A stretch of DNA of 64,000 bases from an uncultured Opitutaceae bacterium (GTDB taxonomy: Bacteria > Verrucomicrobiota > Verrucomicrobiia > Opitutales > Opitutaceae), in assembly GCA_937902925.1 (NCBI GenBank), contig CALFNN010000070.1:341717-405716 (forward strand). The letters are read 5' to 3'. Shown here piece after piece: positions 36,769 through 46,061 of this stretch (positions are counted from its first letter, which is position 1; every line of letters begins with the position of its first letter). A program made the position numbers and the translations under genes. The notes under the pieces were generated by a model. That model made no database searches and had not been told where the DNA came from. It saw only the letters and a list, made by a program, of their open reading frames with translations.

Positions 36769-36949
36769 TGCCGCTTGCTCGCGCCGCGGGCCGCCCGGCC
36801 ACCTGGCGCACCCCGGTAGGGTAGGTCGTCCATCGGTCAGCCCGGGGAACCGCAAAATGCCCGTGCCACGATGCGCGCAAAACACCGTTGCCCGCGACAG
36901 CTTCGGACTGGCTTCGGATTTCCTCCCGCGCCACAAACACGGCGAGGCC

Positions 36950-37447
36950 ATGTCCGCTGCGCCAAATCAACCCCTGCTTGAAGTCCTGCTGGATTCCTGG
37001 GATCGCAACAATGCCATTCTGGTCAATCTGCTTCAACTGATCCCGCGCGGTGGCCTGGAGGCGAGGGCGATGGAGGGGAGCCCCACCGTCGCGCAGATGC
37101 TCACCCACATTCACTTTGTGCGGCTGGCCTTCGTCTCGGAGGACGCCCCCGAATTTGCCCGGGCCTTGCCGGAGTGCGAATGGCGGGCCGAGCCTGACCC
37201 AAGCCGCATCGCGCAAATGCTGAACGAAAGCGCCAAGACGGTGCGGGACGCCGTGAAGGGCCGGCTGGAGACAGGTCGGGCCATGAAGCAACATTTCGAC
37301 CATCCCATCCTGTTTATCCAGCACATGATTTGGCACGAGGGCTACCACCACGGGCAAATAAAGCTGGCCCTCAAGCTCGCTGGCCGGCCCATCGCCGACA
37401 CGGACGCCGGCCCGGGCACGTGGCGCATCTGGATGAACAAGAAGTGA
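36950..37447 (+). CDS. DinB family protein
   Basis: 165 residues with the DinB four-helix-bundle layout: LLDSWDRNNAILVNLLQLIP, TVAQMLTHIHFVRLAF (first metal His) and MIWHEGYHHGQIKLALKL (the HxxxH pair). The family binds a divalent metal; some members are thiol S-transferases (bacillithiol or mycothiol), others are stress-induced with no known activity. The ATG at 36950 is chosen since the conserved bundle starts there; an ATG at 36857 would add 31 unlike residues. Confidence 0.8.
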   Translation: MSAAPNQPLLEVLLDSWDRNNAILVNLLQLIPRGGLEARAMEGSPTVAQMLTHIHFVRLAFVSEDAPEFARALPECEWRAEPDPSRIAQMLNESAKTVRDAVKGRLETGRAMKQHFDHPILFIQHMIWHEGYHHGQIKLALKLAGRPIADTDAGPGTWRIWMNKK

Positions 37448-37609
37448 ACGTCCGTCTCCAACCGGTCATACCGAGCCACGATCGTGGTGGCGGCGATCGT
37501 GTGCACGGCACGTCGTTTGCCACCGCCACCTTCGACCGGTTCCGGCGCAAATAAAACGCGATGGACACGAGGCTCCGGGATTCGAACCTTCTTTTTTCGT
37601 CAAAAGCAA

Positions 37610-37638
37610 AACCCCGCAAAATGATATTTTGCGGGGTT
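37610..37638 (-). terminator. Rho-independent terminator downstream of gnd
   Basis: A perfect 13-bp stem AACCCCGCAAAAT / ATTTTGCGGGGTT with a three-base loop. On the minus strand it is followed by TTGCTTTTGAC, a partial T-tract, and it lies 68 bases after the gnd stop. On the plus strand it could also end the DinB transcript. Confidence 0.8.
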
Positions 37639-37705
37639 CGTTAAATTTTCCGAACCGCCGGTTTATAGTTGCCTGAAACCGCGCGTGCGCGCGCGCCTCA
37701 GCGCG

Positions 37706-39223
37706 TCAGGCGTTGAGCTGCGGGCGGGTCGGCTCCGGCCAGTCGATATGGAAGAATTTCCCGCGCGGCTGGTCGACACGCTCGTAGGTGTGTGCGCCGA
37801 AGAAGTCGCGCTGGCCCTGCAGGAGATTGGCCGGCAGGCGCGCCGAACGGTAGCTGTCGTAGTAGGCGAGGGCGGACGAGAAAGTCGGCGCCGGCACGCC
37901 GCACTCGGCGGCGAGCGCGACGACCTTGCGCCAGTTTTCCTGCGCCTTCTTCACGGTCTTGTTGAAATACGGATCGAGCAGCAGATTCGCGAGGTCGGGC
38001 TTCGCCGCGTAGGCCTCGGTGATCTTCTGCAGGAATGTCGCGCGGATGATGCAGCCGCCCCGCCAGATCTGCGCGATCTCGCCGAAGTTGAGCTTCCATT
38101 TGTATTCCTTCTGCGCCTCGCGCATGAGCTGGAAGCCCTGCGCGTAGGAGCAAATCTTCGAGCAGTAGAGCGCGTCGTGGATCGCGGCGATCAGCGCCTT
38201 CTTCGAGCCGCGATATTTTTTCTTCGGGCCCTTGAGGATTTTCGCGGCGGCGACGCGTTCCTCCTTCACCGCGGAAATGCAGCGCGCGAACACCGACTCG
38301 GCGATCGTCGGCGCGGGCACGCCCATGTCGAGCGCGTTGACCGACGTCCACTTGCCGGTGCCTTTCTGGCCGGCGGTGTCGAGGACGATGTCGACGAAGG
38401 GCTTCTTCGTGACGGGATCCTTCTGCTTCAGGATGTCGGCCGTGATCTCGATGAGGAAGCTGCCGAGCATGCCGGAATTCCACTCGGTGAAGATCGCGCC
38501 CATCTCGGCAGGTTTCAGGCCGAGGAGGCCCTTCATCAGCGCGTAGGCCTCACAGATCATCTGCATGTCGCCATACTCGATCCCGTTGTGGCACATCTTC
38601 ACGTAGTGACCGGCGCCGTTTTCGCCGATGTAGGCGGCGCAGGGGACGCCACCGACGATCGGCTTGCCCGGAGCGGCGCCGCCGAGTTGCACGCCGGTCT
38701 TCGCGTCGACCTTCGCGGCGACCGCGTTCCAGATCGGCTCGAGTTCCTTGTAGGCCGCGGGATCGCCGCCGGGCATCAGCGCCGGGCCGAAGCGCGCGCC
38801 TTCCTCGCCGCCGGACACACCCGAGCCGATGAAGCGGAGGCCTTTTTCGCGCAGCGCCTTTTCGCGCCGGATCGTGTCGGTCCAAAGGGCATTGCCGCCG
38901 TCGACGACGATGTCGTTCTGCTCAAGGAGCGGCACGAGGCCGTCGATGACCGCGTCCGTGGCCTTGCCGGCCTGGACGAGGATGACCATCTTGCGCGGCC
39001 TCGCGAGGGACTGGACGAATTCCTCGAGAGTCTTCGTGCCCACCACGCCGCCGGGCGTATTCGGGTTCTCCGCGACGAACTTGTCGGTTTTCTCGGTCGT
39101 GCGGTTGTAGACCGAGATCTGGAAGCCGTGGTCGGCGATGTTGAGAGCGAGATTCTGACCCATGACGGCCAGGCCGATGAGTCCGATGTCAGAGTGAGAT
39201 TTGGGCATAATCAAGCGAGTCAC
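37706..39223 (-). CDS. gnd: 6-phosphogluconate dehydrogenase, decarboxylating
   Basis: 505 residues. N-terminal Rossmann domain [20 protein letters not shown] (GxAxMG), [12 protein letters not shown], the substrate-site [40 protein letters not shown] with catalytic Lys and [18 protein letters not shown]. It makes ribulose 5-phosphate and NADPH in the oxidative pentose-phosphate pathway. The GTG at 39223 is supported by AGGAGG four bases upstream; an ATG at 39208 ([12 protein letters not shown]) gives 500 residues and better family length but no Shine-Dalgarno. A strong terminator follows. Confidence 0.95.
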   Translation of the reverse strand: MTRLIMPKSHSDIGLIGLAVMGQNLALNIADHGFQISVYNRTTEKTDKFVAENPNTPGGVVGTKTLEEFVQSLARPRKMVILVQAGKATDAVIDGLVPLLEQNDIVVDGGNALWTDTIRREKALREKGLRFIGSGVSGGEEGARFGPALMPGGDPAAYKELEPIWNAVAAKVDAKTGVQLGGAAPGKPIVGGVPCAAYIGENGAGHYVKMCHNGIEYGDMQMICEAYALMKGLLGLKPAEMGAIFTEWNSGMLGSFLIEITADILKQKDPVTKKPFVDIVLDTAGQKGTGKWTSVNALDMGVPAPTIAESVFARCISAVKEERVAAAKILKGPKKKYRGSKKALIAAIHDALYCSKICSYAQGFQLMREAQKEYKWKLNFGEIAQIWRGGCIIRATFLQKITEAYAAKPDLANLLLDPYFNKTVKKAQENWRKVVALAAECGVPAPTFSSALAYYDSYRSARLPANLLQGQRDFFGAHTYERVDQPRGKFFHIDWPEPTRPQLNA

Positions 39224-39297
39224 CTATCCTCCTTCCGCCCAGAAAACCACCCTGTTTTTAGCCGGCTGGTCGAAAACCGCCGCACCACTGGACCGCA

Positions 39298-39636
39298 TTA
39301 GCGGTTTTTGGCCATGGCCGCCGGCTGGCTGGGCGCCTTGGGGTGCGGGCCTTTCGTCGGGAAGAAACCCGAGAGAAAGTTGACCGCCGGGCTCGCCCAC
39401 GTCGGCTCATCCCGCTCGTAGATCCAATTGAAGCCAACAATTGTCACCATCAGGCCAACCACGACCGTGAGGATGACCTTGTTCATCTTGGCCACTTTAC
39501 GCAGAAAAATCACCGTTCCGATCACGACCACCACCGCCATGCCCAACCGGCCCCAGAACTCAGGCGGGATCGCCCTCAGCCGGTCGAGCGTGGAGGTATG
39601 TCTGGCCGGGTCTGCGATGGCCGCGAGTAATAGCAC
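39298..39636 (-). CDS. Small membrane protein, paralogue of 30021-30362
   Basis: 112 residues. TSTLDRLRAIPPEFWGRLGM leads into two hydrophobic helices (VVVVIGTVIFLRKVAKMN and ILTVVVGLMVTIVGFNWIY), then DEPTWASPAVNFLSGFFPTK and a Pro/Lys tail. The pattern parallels 30021-30362 along its length, so the two are paralogues in different genomic settings. The start is a GTG at 39636, with a TTG 12 bases upstream as alternative. No family name. It lies 71 bases after moaE on the same strand. Confidence 0.7.
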   Translation of the reverse strand: MLLLAAIADPARHTSTLDRLRAIPPEFWGRLGMAVVVVIGTVIFLRKVAKMNKVILTVVVGLMVTIVGFNWIYERDEPTWASPAVNFLSGFFPTKGPHPKAPSQPAAMAKNR

Positions 39637-39676
39637 GGTAACAGGCAATCTCCTTCCCGTCGCGAAACACGAGGGG

Positions 39677-39696
39677 AAACCGGTCGGGGCCGGTTT
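39677..39696 (+). terminator. Terminator-like hairpin after moaE
   Basis: AAACCGG and CCGGTTT form a 7-bp stem with a six-base loop, followed on the plus strand by TTTG. The orientation suits plus-strand transcription, where no gene ends, so its use as a terminator for moaE is doubtful; it may be an attenuating hairpin ahead of 39298-39636. Confidence 0.35.
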
Positions 39697-39707
39697 TTTG
39701 CAAATTT

Positions 39708-40163
39708 TTACCCAATCGGGCCGGCCGTATCCGGCGCATGGTCGCCGCGGGTCGCGCAGTTGATCCACGCCGAAGCGCCACCCGCGTAGTGTTCCTTCTT
39801 CCAGATCGGCACCCGCGCCTTCGCCTCGTCGATGATGTAGCGGCACGCATCGAATGCCGCTCCGCGATGTTCCGCCGTCACGCCCACCCACACCGCGAGT
39901 TCGCCCAGCTGGAGATGGCCAACGCGGTGGACGCACGCGGTGCCGAGCACGGCGAACTTTTCGCGCGCCTCGGCCAGGATCCGCGCACCCTCCTTTTCCG
40001 CCAGCGGCGCGTAGGCCTCGTATTCGAGCGAGGCGACCGGCTGGCCGTCGTTGCGGTCGCGCACCCAGCCCTCGAACGACACGCAAGCACCCGCACGCCG
40101 GTCGGCCAGCGCGCGCTGGAGCGCGGCGGGGTCGAGGGATTCGCCCGAGATTCGAAAGCTCAT
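39708..40163 (-). CDS. moaE: Molybdopterin synthase catalytic subunit
   Basis: 151 residues with MoaE motifs: GACVSFEGWVRDRN, LEYEAYAPLAEKE, VHRVGHLQLGELAVWVGV, HRGAAFDACRYIIDEAKARV and PIWKKEHYAGG (catalytic Lys pair). With MoaD it converts precursor Z to molybdopterin. It follows moaD by 7 bases in the order moeA-moaC-moaD-moaE, one likely transcript. Confidence 0.94.
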   Translation of the reverse strand: MSFRISGESLDPAALQRALADRRAGACVSFEGWVRDRNDGQPVASLEYEAYAPLAEKEGARILAEAREKFAVLGTACVHRVGHLQLGELAVWVGVTAEHRGAAFDACRYIIDEAKARVPIWKKEHYAGGASAWINCATRGDHAPDTAGPIG

Positions 40164-40170
40164 GGCCGGA

Positions 40171-40413
40171 TCATCCGCCCGCGACCGGCGGGATGAAAAC
40201 GATCCGGTCGCCGTCGGCGAGCGGCGCTGCCGCCGCCACCAATTCGTCGTTCACCGCCGCGCGAATCCGGTCGGCCGGCAGCGTGAATTGGTGCCGCGCG
40301 CGCAACTCGGCATAGAGCGCGGCGGTCGTGGCCGCGTCCGTGGCGAGTTTCTCCTGCGTGAGACCACGCTGCTCGCGCAGGATTGCGAAGTATTGGACAT
40401 GGACGGTGATCAT
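40171..40413 (-). CDS. moaD: Molybdopterin synthase sulfur carrier subunit
   Basis: 80 residues of ubiquitin-like fold ending in the required Gly-Gly (IVFIPPVAGG). The N-terminus ITVHVQYFAILREQ and the central ALYAELRARHQF fit MoaD. The C-terminal glycine is thiocarboxylated and donates sulfur to MoaE; the activating MoeB-type enzyme is not in the window. Confidence 0.93.
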   Translation of the reverse strand: MITVHVQYFAILREQRGLTQEKLATDAATTAALYAELRARHQFTLPADRIRAAVNDELVAAAAPLADGDRIVFIPPVAGG

Positions 40414-40452
40414 CGGGCGCAGGGAACGGGTCGCGGCGGGTCGGAGCCGGCG

Positions 40453-40926
40453 TTACGGAGCGCGATAGTCGGACTTGCCGCCGGTTTTTTCCAGCAGGCG
40501 CACCTGTTTGATGACGATGCCGTGCGAGACCGCCTTGGCCATGTCGTAGAGCGTCAGCGCGGCAACGGTCGCGCCGGTCAGCGCCTCCATCTCAACGCCG
40601 GTTTTCGCGTGGGTTTGCACGCGGCAGTTAATCACGATCTCCGCGCGGTCGCGATCCGGCATGATCTCGATCTGGCAGTCGTCGAGCGGCAACGGATGAC
40701 ACAGCGGGATGAGTTCGCCGGTCTTCTTCGCGCCCATCACTCCGGCAAGGACGGCGGCGTGAAAGATGGGCCCCTTCTTGGTCGTGATCTCGCCGTCGCG
40801 CAGCAGCACCGCGAGTTCGGGCGGCAGCGTCACGACCGCGACCGCGTGCGCGGTCCGCCTGGTCACCGGCTTGTCGCCGACGTTGACCATCGCCGGCCGG
40901 TTCTTCGCGTCGAGGTGGGAGAACAT
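40453..40926 (-). CDS. moaC: Cyclic pyranopterin monophosphate synthase
   Basis: 157 residues, normal for MoaC. Visible motifs: SHLDAKNRPAMVNVGDKPVT, HAAVLAGVMGAKKTGELIPL, CHPLPLDDCQIEI, HAKTGVEMEALTGATVAALT and YDMAKAVSHGIVI. It rearranges the MoaA product to cyclic pyranopterin monophosphate. The ATG at 40926 has GAGG nine bases upstream; an upstream ATG would add six residues. It is 31 bases after moeA. Confidence 0.95.
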   Translation of the reverse strand: MFSHLDAKNRPAMVNVGDKPVTRRTAHAVAVVTLPPELAVLLRDGEITTKKGPIFHAAVLAGVMGAKKTGELIPLCHPLPLDDCQIEIMPDRDRAEIVINCRVQTHAKTGVEMEALTGATVAALTLYDMAKAVSHGIVIKQVRLLEKTGGKSDYRAP

Positions 40927-40957
40927 GGTCGAAGCCTCGCGCATTGCCCTGCGCACG

Positions 40958-42169
40958 TCAAACCCACGCCCGGAAGGGCACGAGCGTTCCGGCTGGAAAC
41001 TCCGTCGCGCCGGCCGGCAACTCGACAAATCCGTCGGTGCCGACCAATCCGCCGAAATCGCCGGAAGTGTTTCCGACCGCCGGCGTCGCGAGCAATTCGG
41101 CGCGCGGACCGCTCGACAACGCCACCGGGAGAAAATACGCCAGCGGCGGCTTGAAGGTCACGGGTGCCGCCAGCGTGACGAGGCGGGGCGCCGCCACGCC
41201 GAGACCGCTCGCGTAATCCAGGGCCGGGAGCACGTAGCGATGCAGGCAGGTATAGGACGACACCGGATTTCCGGGCAGGGCAAACACCGGCGTATCGCGT
41301 CCACTCATGCCGAACCAGAGCGGCTTGCCGGGGCGCTGTGCCACGCCCTGAAAAACTTTTCTCACCCCCTGCTTGGCGAGCTCCGCAGGCAGGTGGTCGA
41401 ACTTGCCCTTCGACACGCCGCCCGTGAGCAGCACGACGTCGAATTCCGCGATGACGTGCCAGAGCAGGTGCTCGATCTCCGCCGGCACGTCGCGAAAATG
41501 AAACCGTTCCACGTGCCCGTAACCGGCCGCCAGGAGCGTGGCGCGCAACGCGTGATCGTTGCTGCGGCGAACCTGGTGCGGTGCCACCGGCGCCTCGACT
41601 TCCACGAGTTCATCCCCCGTGGCGACCACGGCGATCTTCGGCGACTGGCTGACGGTCAACACTCCGTAACCGCACGCCGCGGCGACCGCGATCTCCCGGC
41701 CGGTTAGCCTCACGCCCGCGCGCACGATCAATTCGCCCGCCCGGTGATCGCTGCCCCGCCGGTGCACCGCATGGCCGGCCCCAAACGATGCGACCGGTCC
41801 GGAAACCGTCATGGTCGCGCCGTCACCCAGCGTCGTGTCCTCGTAGGGCACGACACAGTCCGCGCCCTCGGGCAGCACGGCCCCGGTCATGATCTCGATG
41901 CACGCATCCGCGGCGGCGCCGAGCTTGAAGGGTCTCATGCCCGCCGCCTGGGTCGCCTCGATGCGAAACTTCCGGGCGCCGGCCGCCAGCGTCGCCGCGC
42001 GGAGCGCATAGCCATCCATCGTCACGCGGTCGAACGGCGGCAGGTCCCGATCGGCACAGAGATTGGTGCGCAACACCCGGCCGGTCGCGTGCGCGAGCGG
42101 ACAATCCTCCCGGTGGAACGGCGCGAGGTTGTCGAGGATCAGTTTTTCCGCTTCGGCGGGGGTCAGCAT
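40958..42169 (-). CDS. moeA: Molybdopterin molybdenumtransferase
   Basis: 403 residues with the four-domain MoeA layout: RDLPPFDRVTMDGYAL, EIMTGAVLPEGADCVVPYED, IAVVATGDELV, RSNDHALRATLLAAGYG, LLTGGVSKGKFDHLP and FALPGNPVSSYTC. It inserts molybdate into adenylylated molybdopterin. First gene of the moeA-moaC-moaD-moaE run, divergent from moaA across 79 bases, which must hold both promoters. No mogA/moaB or modABC gene is in the window. Confidence 0.95.
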   Translation of the reverse strand: MLTPAEAEKLILDNLAPFHREDCPLAHATGRVLRTNLCADRDLPPFDRVTMDGYALRAATLAAGARKFRIEATQAAGMRPFKLGAAADACIEIMTGAVLPEGADCVVPYEDTTLGDGATMTVSGPVASFGAGHAVHRRGSDHRAGELIVRAGVRLTGREIAVAAACGYGVLTVSQSPKIAVVATGDELVEVEAPVAPHQVRRSNDHALRATLLAAGYGHVERFHFRDVPAEIEHLLWHVIAEFDVVLLTGGVSKGKFDHLPAELAKQGVRKVFQGVAQRPGKPLWFGMSGRDTPVFALPGNPVSSYTCLHRYVLPALDYASGLGVAAPRLVTLAAPVTFKPPLAYFLPVALSSGPRAELLATPAVGNTSGDFGGLVGTDGFVELPAGATEFPAGTLVPFRAWV

Positions 42170-42248
42170 GGGAAAGCGTCAGGTGCGGCTGGACGCCGCG
42201 CCCAAATGAGATTCATGTCACCCGTTCGCGGCATCGAGCCGCTCCTGC

Positions 42249-43265
42249 ATGGCTCATCCCGCCGACCAGTTCAACCGCACACTGCACGACCTGCGCATCT
42301 CGGTCACCGACCGCTGCAATTTTCGCTGCCCGTATTGCATGCCGAAGGAGGTCTTCGGCGCCGGTTATCCGTTCCTGCGCGATCCGCAGTTGATGACCCT
42401 CGACGAGCTTACGCGCATCGTCCGCGCGTTTTGCGCCCTGGGAGTCGAAAAGGTCCGCCTGACGGGCGGCGAGCCGCTGCTGCGGGCCGATGTGCCCGAC
42501 CTCATCCGGCTGTTGAAACGCGAACTCGGCGTGAAGGATGTGGCCCTCACGACCAACGGCTGGCTGCTCGAAAAACTCGCGCCGGCGCTGCACGCCGCCG
42601 GGCTCGACCGGCTCAACGTCTCCGTCGATTCGCTCGATGACGTCACGGCGGGAAAGCTCAACGGCCTCGGATTCAGCATCACGCGCGTGCTGCGCGGCAT
42701 CGACGCCGCGGCGGCGCTCGGCCTGCCCGTGAAGATCAACTGCGTCGTCCAGCGCGGCGTGAACGACGGCGAACTGCCCGCGCTCTGCGAATATTTTCGC
42801 ACGCGCGGGCACACCCTGCGGTTCATCGAGTTCATGGACGTCGGCAACACCAACCACTGGTCGGCGGCCGGTGTGGTGCCCGCAAAGGAAATCGTGGAAC
42901 GCATCGGCGCGCTCTGGCCGCTCGAGGCGGTCGGGCCGGCGTATCGCGGCGAGGTGGCGGCGCGCTACCGCTATCGCGACGGCCGCGGCGAGATCGGGCT
43001 GATCAGCTCGGTGACGGAGCCGTTCTGCCGCGACTGCCATCGCGCGCGGCTCTCGGCCGACGGCAAACTCTACACGTGCCTGTTCGCCTCGCTGGGCTGG
43101 GACGTGCTCGGCGCGCTGCGGGCCGGCGCGGACGACGCAGGCCTAGAGAATTTTCTCACCCGCATCTGGCACGGCCGGCTCGACCGCTACAGCGACGAGC
43201 GCGCCGAGTTGATCGCCAAAGGCGAGACGCGCGCCAAGGTCGAGATGAGCTATATCGGCGGGTGA
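42249..43265 (+). CDS. moaA: GTP 3',8-cyclase MoaA
   Basis: 338 residues. Radical SAM cysteines in TDRCNFRCPYCMP (CxxxCxxC), VRLTGGEPLLRADVP, LTTNGWLLE, NVSVDSLDDV and the second cluster EPFCRDCHRARLSADGKLYTC; it ends with the Gly-Gly pair (SYIGG) needed for activity. It starts molybdenum-cofactor synthesis from GTP. Divergent from moeA, which begins 79 bases away. Confidence 0.95.
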   Translation: MAHPADQFNRTLHDLRISVTDRCNFRCPYCMPKEVFGAGYPFLRDPQLMTLDELTRIVRAFCALGVEKVRLTGGEPLLRADVPDLIRLLKRELGVKDVALTTNGWLLEKLAPALHAAGLDRLNVSVDSLDDVTAGKLNGLGFSITRVLRGIDAAAALGLPVKINCVVQRGVNDGELPALCEYFRTRGHTLRFIEFMDVGNTNHWSAAGVVPAKEIVERIGALWPLEAVGPAYRGEVAARYRYRDGRGEIGLISSVTEPFCRDCHRARLSADGKLYTCLFASLGWDVLGALRAGADDAGLENFLTRIWHGRLDRYSDERAELIAKGETRAKVEMSYIGG

Positions 43266-43374
43266 CGGCGTGTGGACTGCCAACACCCCATGAACCGATC
43301 ACGACGTCGAGGCGGACGAGCAAAGGTAGAGAATTCTAGGTAGGCGCAAGTAGGTGGATCAAAGTCAGCGCGGC

Positions 43375-43398
43375 GAATGAGACGTGAACGTCTCATTC
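43375..43398. repeat. 24-bp palindrome at the start of 43384-43701
   Basis: Eleven-base arms GAATGAGACGT and ACGTCTCATTC pair perfectly around GA. The presumed GTG start lies inside it. It may be an operator or a leader hairpin hiding the start codon; alternatively the true start lies downstream. Confidence 0.8.
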
Positions 43399-43701
43399 TT
43401 GGCTCTCAATGAGCCAAATTACATCCATGGTCTATCGCCAGGCGCGATCCGACGCCTGTTTTTCGAAGGATTATCCAAGTTCGACGAACTCGACCTCGTT
43501 GAAGAACCCACCCCAAGGCGAAGGCCTCTGCATCGAGTTACCCAAATCGACGTCTACGAACGCTGTCCGGTCTGCCACCACCGACTGCTCCGGCAATTTC
43601 TTCCGGAGCATCGATTCTCACACCCTGATCCTTGGGACCCAGCGAGCGTCGTCGTCGTGGCTTTGAGCGGTGCTCCCGAACCAGGTTGGGAGAAAGATTA
43701 A
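43384..43701 (+). CDS. Hypothetical protein with CPVCHH motif
   Basis: 105 residues from a GTG. YERCPVCHHRLLRQFLPEH may bind zinc; the rest is charged and soluble (IRRLFFEGLSKFDELDLVEE). Codons are less GC-biased than in neighbouring genes, a sign of recent acquisition or of a weakly coding frame. An overlapping plus-strand frame (43409-43666) is shorter and lacks a motif. I do not recognise the family and the start is uncertain because a palindrome covers it. Confidence 0.45.
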   Translation: MNVSFLALNEPNYIHGLSPGAIRRLFFEGLSKFDELDLVEEPTPRRRPLHRVTQIDVYERCPVCHHRLLRQFLPEHRFSHPDPWDPASVVVVALSGAPEPGWEKD

Positions 43702-43746
43702 ATACCTCAGCCCACAAGAATGCGCCGGTCACAGCCGAGCGCCACT

Positions 43747-44670
43747 TCATTCATACCGCGCGGCGCGGCCGAGGTAGTTCAGCATCCAGATTTCCTTCCA
43801 CACCCGGTAGCGGCCTTCGTGCGTGATCTTGCCGAGGTCCTCGCGTTCATGGTGCGGGTGCAGGAAACCAAGCTCGGTGTTCACCTGGTCGAGCAGGTGC
43901 TGTGACGTATTGAGATCTGCCAGGGGCTCGGTGGCGAACGGCACGGGGACAACGCCGGCAGATGTGAGCCGCGCCCGATGCCGCGCCAGCAGCTTCGGCA
44001 GCGAACGCCGCCACGGCAGCCGCTCGACAAACCAGTTCTCGGGATAGAACCCGGCGAACGGGATGTAGAGGTTGTCCGTCAGGTAGCGGCCGCCGTCGGC
44101 GGTGACGGAGGTGACCGCGTAGCAAACCGAGATCGCGCCGTTGGACTGCGGGATGAACGTCACCTGCACGCGCACGGTCGCCTGGGCGTCCTGATAGACG
44201 GACACCCGCAGGTAAACGCCGCCACCGATCTCCGCCTTCAGCGCCTGACTCTGGCGGAAGCCCTGCGCGCGCAGCCATTCGCGGATTTTCAGCAGGCGCG
44301 GCTGCACCGGCCACTCCTCGCCGCTGGCGTTGAGGGCGTAACGGGGAAAAAGCGGCAGCGGGCTTACGCTGAGCGCGGAGATGGCGAGCCAGTTGTAGAG
44401 TGTCTCACCGAGGAACCACACCAGGAAAAACACCGCGGCCAGCGCCCAAAATGGCCGGTCGATGAGCTCGAAGTCGCGGCACATCTGCGCCGCACCGAAG
44501 GCGAACACAAACCACCGCAGCCAGCGGTCGAGGATCGACAGCAGCGGCGAAGCCCGGCGCTGGTTGACCTGCATCAACACCAGCGACAGGAGGATGGCGG
44601 CGAGAATGAGATAGGGCGGTTCCACGAAAAGAGCCGCGGCACGTGACCACGGTTCGTCTACTATACGCAC
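43747..44670 (-). CDS. Hypothetical membrane protein
   Basis: 307 residues from a GTG. Residues about 18-110 hold three hydrophobic helices (LILAAILLSLVLMQVNQ, WFVFAFGAAQMC, WALAAVFFLVWFLGETLY), then a soluble domain with mixed strands (KAEIGGGVYLRVSVYQDAQA, VRVQVTFIPQSNGAISVCYA, YLTDNLYIPFAGFYPENWF) and a helical tail. I do not recognise the family. It follows dnaN on the same strand with a 40-base gap. Confidence 0.7.
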   Translation of the reverse strand: MRIVDEPWSRAAALFVEPPYLILAAILLSLVLMQVNQRRASPLLSILDRWLRWFVFAFGAAQMCRDFELIDRPFWALAAVFFLVWFLGETLYNWLAISALSVSPLPLFPRYALNASGEEWPVQPRLLKIREWLRAQGFRQSQALKAEIGGGVYLRVSVYQDAQATVRVQVTFIPQSNGAISVCYAVTSVTADGGRYLTDNLYIPFAGFYPENWFVERLPWRRSLPKLLARHRARLTSAGVVPVPFATEPLADLNTSQHLLDQVNTELGFLHPHHEREDLGKITHEGRYRVWKEIWMLNYLGRAARYE

Positions 44671-44710
44671 TTATGCCGGCGGTCATAGCCGGCCGCGACA
44701 AAAATTTCGC

Positions 44711-45835
44711 TCAGCTCAGCCGCACGGGCATGATCACGCAGACGAAGCTCTCGAGCGTCTTGAACACACCGGGGCTCACCTCGTCCTTCACCTCGAAAAA
44801 CACCTCGTCCTTCGGCAGCGCCCGGAGCGGATCCATGAGAAACGCCGGGTTGAACGCAACTTGGAGATCCGGCCCGCTGTAGCCGATCGCCATCGATTCG
44901 TGCGCCTCGCCGAAATCCGGGCTCTGCGCCATGATCTCAAGCAGGTTGCTGGAGAGCTTGATCTTGACCGAGTTCGATTTCTCCGAGCACACCAGCGCCG
45001 CGCGATGCACGCAGTGGAGGAAGAGTTCCCGCTCCAGCTTGATCCGCTGGTGGGTTTCCTTCGGAATCACCTGCTGGTAGTTCGGATAATTACCCTCGAC
45101 GACCTTCGAGTAAAGATAGACGTGGTCGATCAGCCCGCTCGTGTCCTTGTCGGTCGCGATCTGGAAGGCCGCCCGGCGGTCGTTGAAGTTGATCTTCACC
45201 TTCTCACCCTTGTCGAGCAGCCGGGTGAGCTCGCCCACCGTCTTTGCCGGCAGGATGATCGCCCCGGCGCTGGCCGCGGGCACTTCCATCTCCTTCGCGA
45301 TGAGCGCAAGCCGGCGGCCGTCGGTGGCCACGAGCGAAAGTTTGCCGTCCTTGAAGTTGAAATAAACGCCGTTGAGGATGTAGCGCGTCTCATCCGTCGA
45401 CTGCGCGTAGGATACGCTCTTCAACATCGTCGAGAGCTCGCCCTGTTCGAGCGCGTAGGCTTTCTCGTCGCCGAACTCGGGCAGCGGCGGAAATTCCTCC
45501 TTGCCGATGCCCATGATGCGAAAGGTCGAGCCGCCCGACGTGAGCTTGACCTGATGATTGGGCGAACCGTCAAACGCGACATCGACATTCGGCAGCTCCC
45601 GCACGATGCCCGCGAGCCGCTTCACCGGCAGCGTCACCGAACCCGTTTCCTTCACCTCGGCCTTGATCTTGCACCGGATGCCGAGATCGAGATTGGTCGT
45701 CGTGAGCGAGATCTGGTCCTTCTCGGCCTCGATCAGGACGTTGCTGAGGATGGGCATCGTGGCTTTGGAGCCGACCACGTTGAGCACCTGGGCAAGGCCG
45801 TTGGCGAAATGATCGCGGTTGATTTTGAATTTCAT
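44711..45835 (-). CDS. dnaN: DNA polymerase III beta subunit (sliding clamp)
   Basis: 374 residues, full length for Dna[66 protein letters not shown] and the ending [10 protein letters not shown] are family hallmarks. The dimeric ring tethers polymerase III to DNA. Neither dnaA nor recF nor clear DnaA-box clusters are adjacent, so this is not obviously the replication origin. A likely promoter lies at 45902-45942. Confidence 0.96.
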   Translation of the reverse strand: MKFKINRDHFANGLAQVLNVVGSKATMPILSNVLIEAEKDQISLTTTNLDLGIRCKIKAEVKETGSVTLPVKRLAGIVRELPNVDVAFDGSPNHQVKLTSGGSTFRIMGIGKEEFPPLPEFGDEKAYALEQGELSTMLKSVSYAQSTDETRYILNGVYFNFKDGKLSLVATDGRRLALIAKEMEVPAASAGAIILPAKTVGELTRLLDKGEKVKINFNDRRAAFQIATDKDTSGLIDHVYLYSKVVEGNYPNYQQVIPKETHQRIKLERELFLHCVHRAALVCSEKSNSVKIKLSSNLLEIMAQSPDFGEAHESMAIGYSGPDLQVAFNPAFLMDPLRALPKDEVFFEVKDEVSPGVFKTLESFVCVIMPVRLS

Positions 45836-45901
45836 GCGGGGCGACGCAGCGCGTCTTTGGAGAAGCTAACAAAGGGTAATCAGATAGGAGTTCAATTAGG
45901 A

Positions 45902-45942
45902 ATTATATCCGTATTATTATGGGCGGCGAACAAGCGCAGCAA
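45902..45942 (-). promoter_or_regulatory. Candidate sigma-70 promoter for dnaN
   Basis: An AT-rich island in GC-rich DNA. On the minus strand TTGCTG and TAATAA are spaced by 17 bases (45937-45942 and 45914-45919), and a perfect TATAAT lies at 45907-45902 with TTGTTC 20 bases upstream. Either pair would place a start site about 60 bases before the dnaN ATG. Confidence 0.5.
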
Positions 45943-46061
45943 CCGGGTGGTTTCGCTCGGAGATCGCGCTAAAAATCGCGGTGAGGAACTCCGGATAACT
46001 TGCGGACAAGTGACCAGTTGTTCGCATCCGTGAAGTTGCTGGTGCGCGCTCCGCCGCTTGC

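Noticed and set aside
45836..46061. Replication origin next to dnaN
   Set aside because: No cluster of TTATNCACA boxes and no dnaA, recF or gyrB nearby; the AT-rich patch is better read as a promoter.
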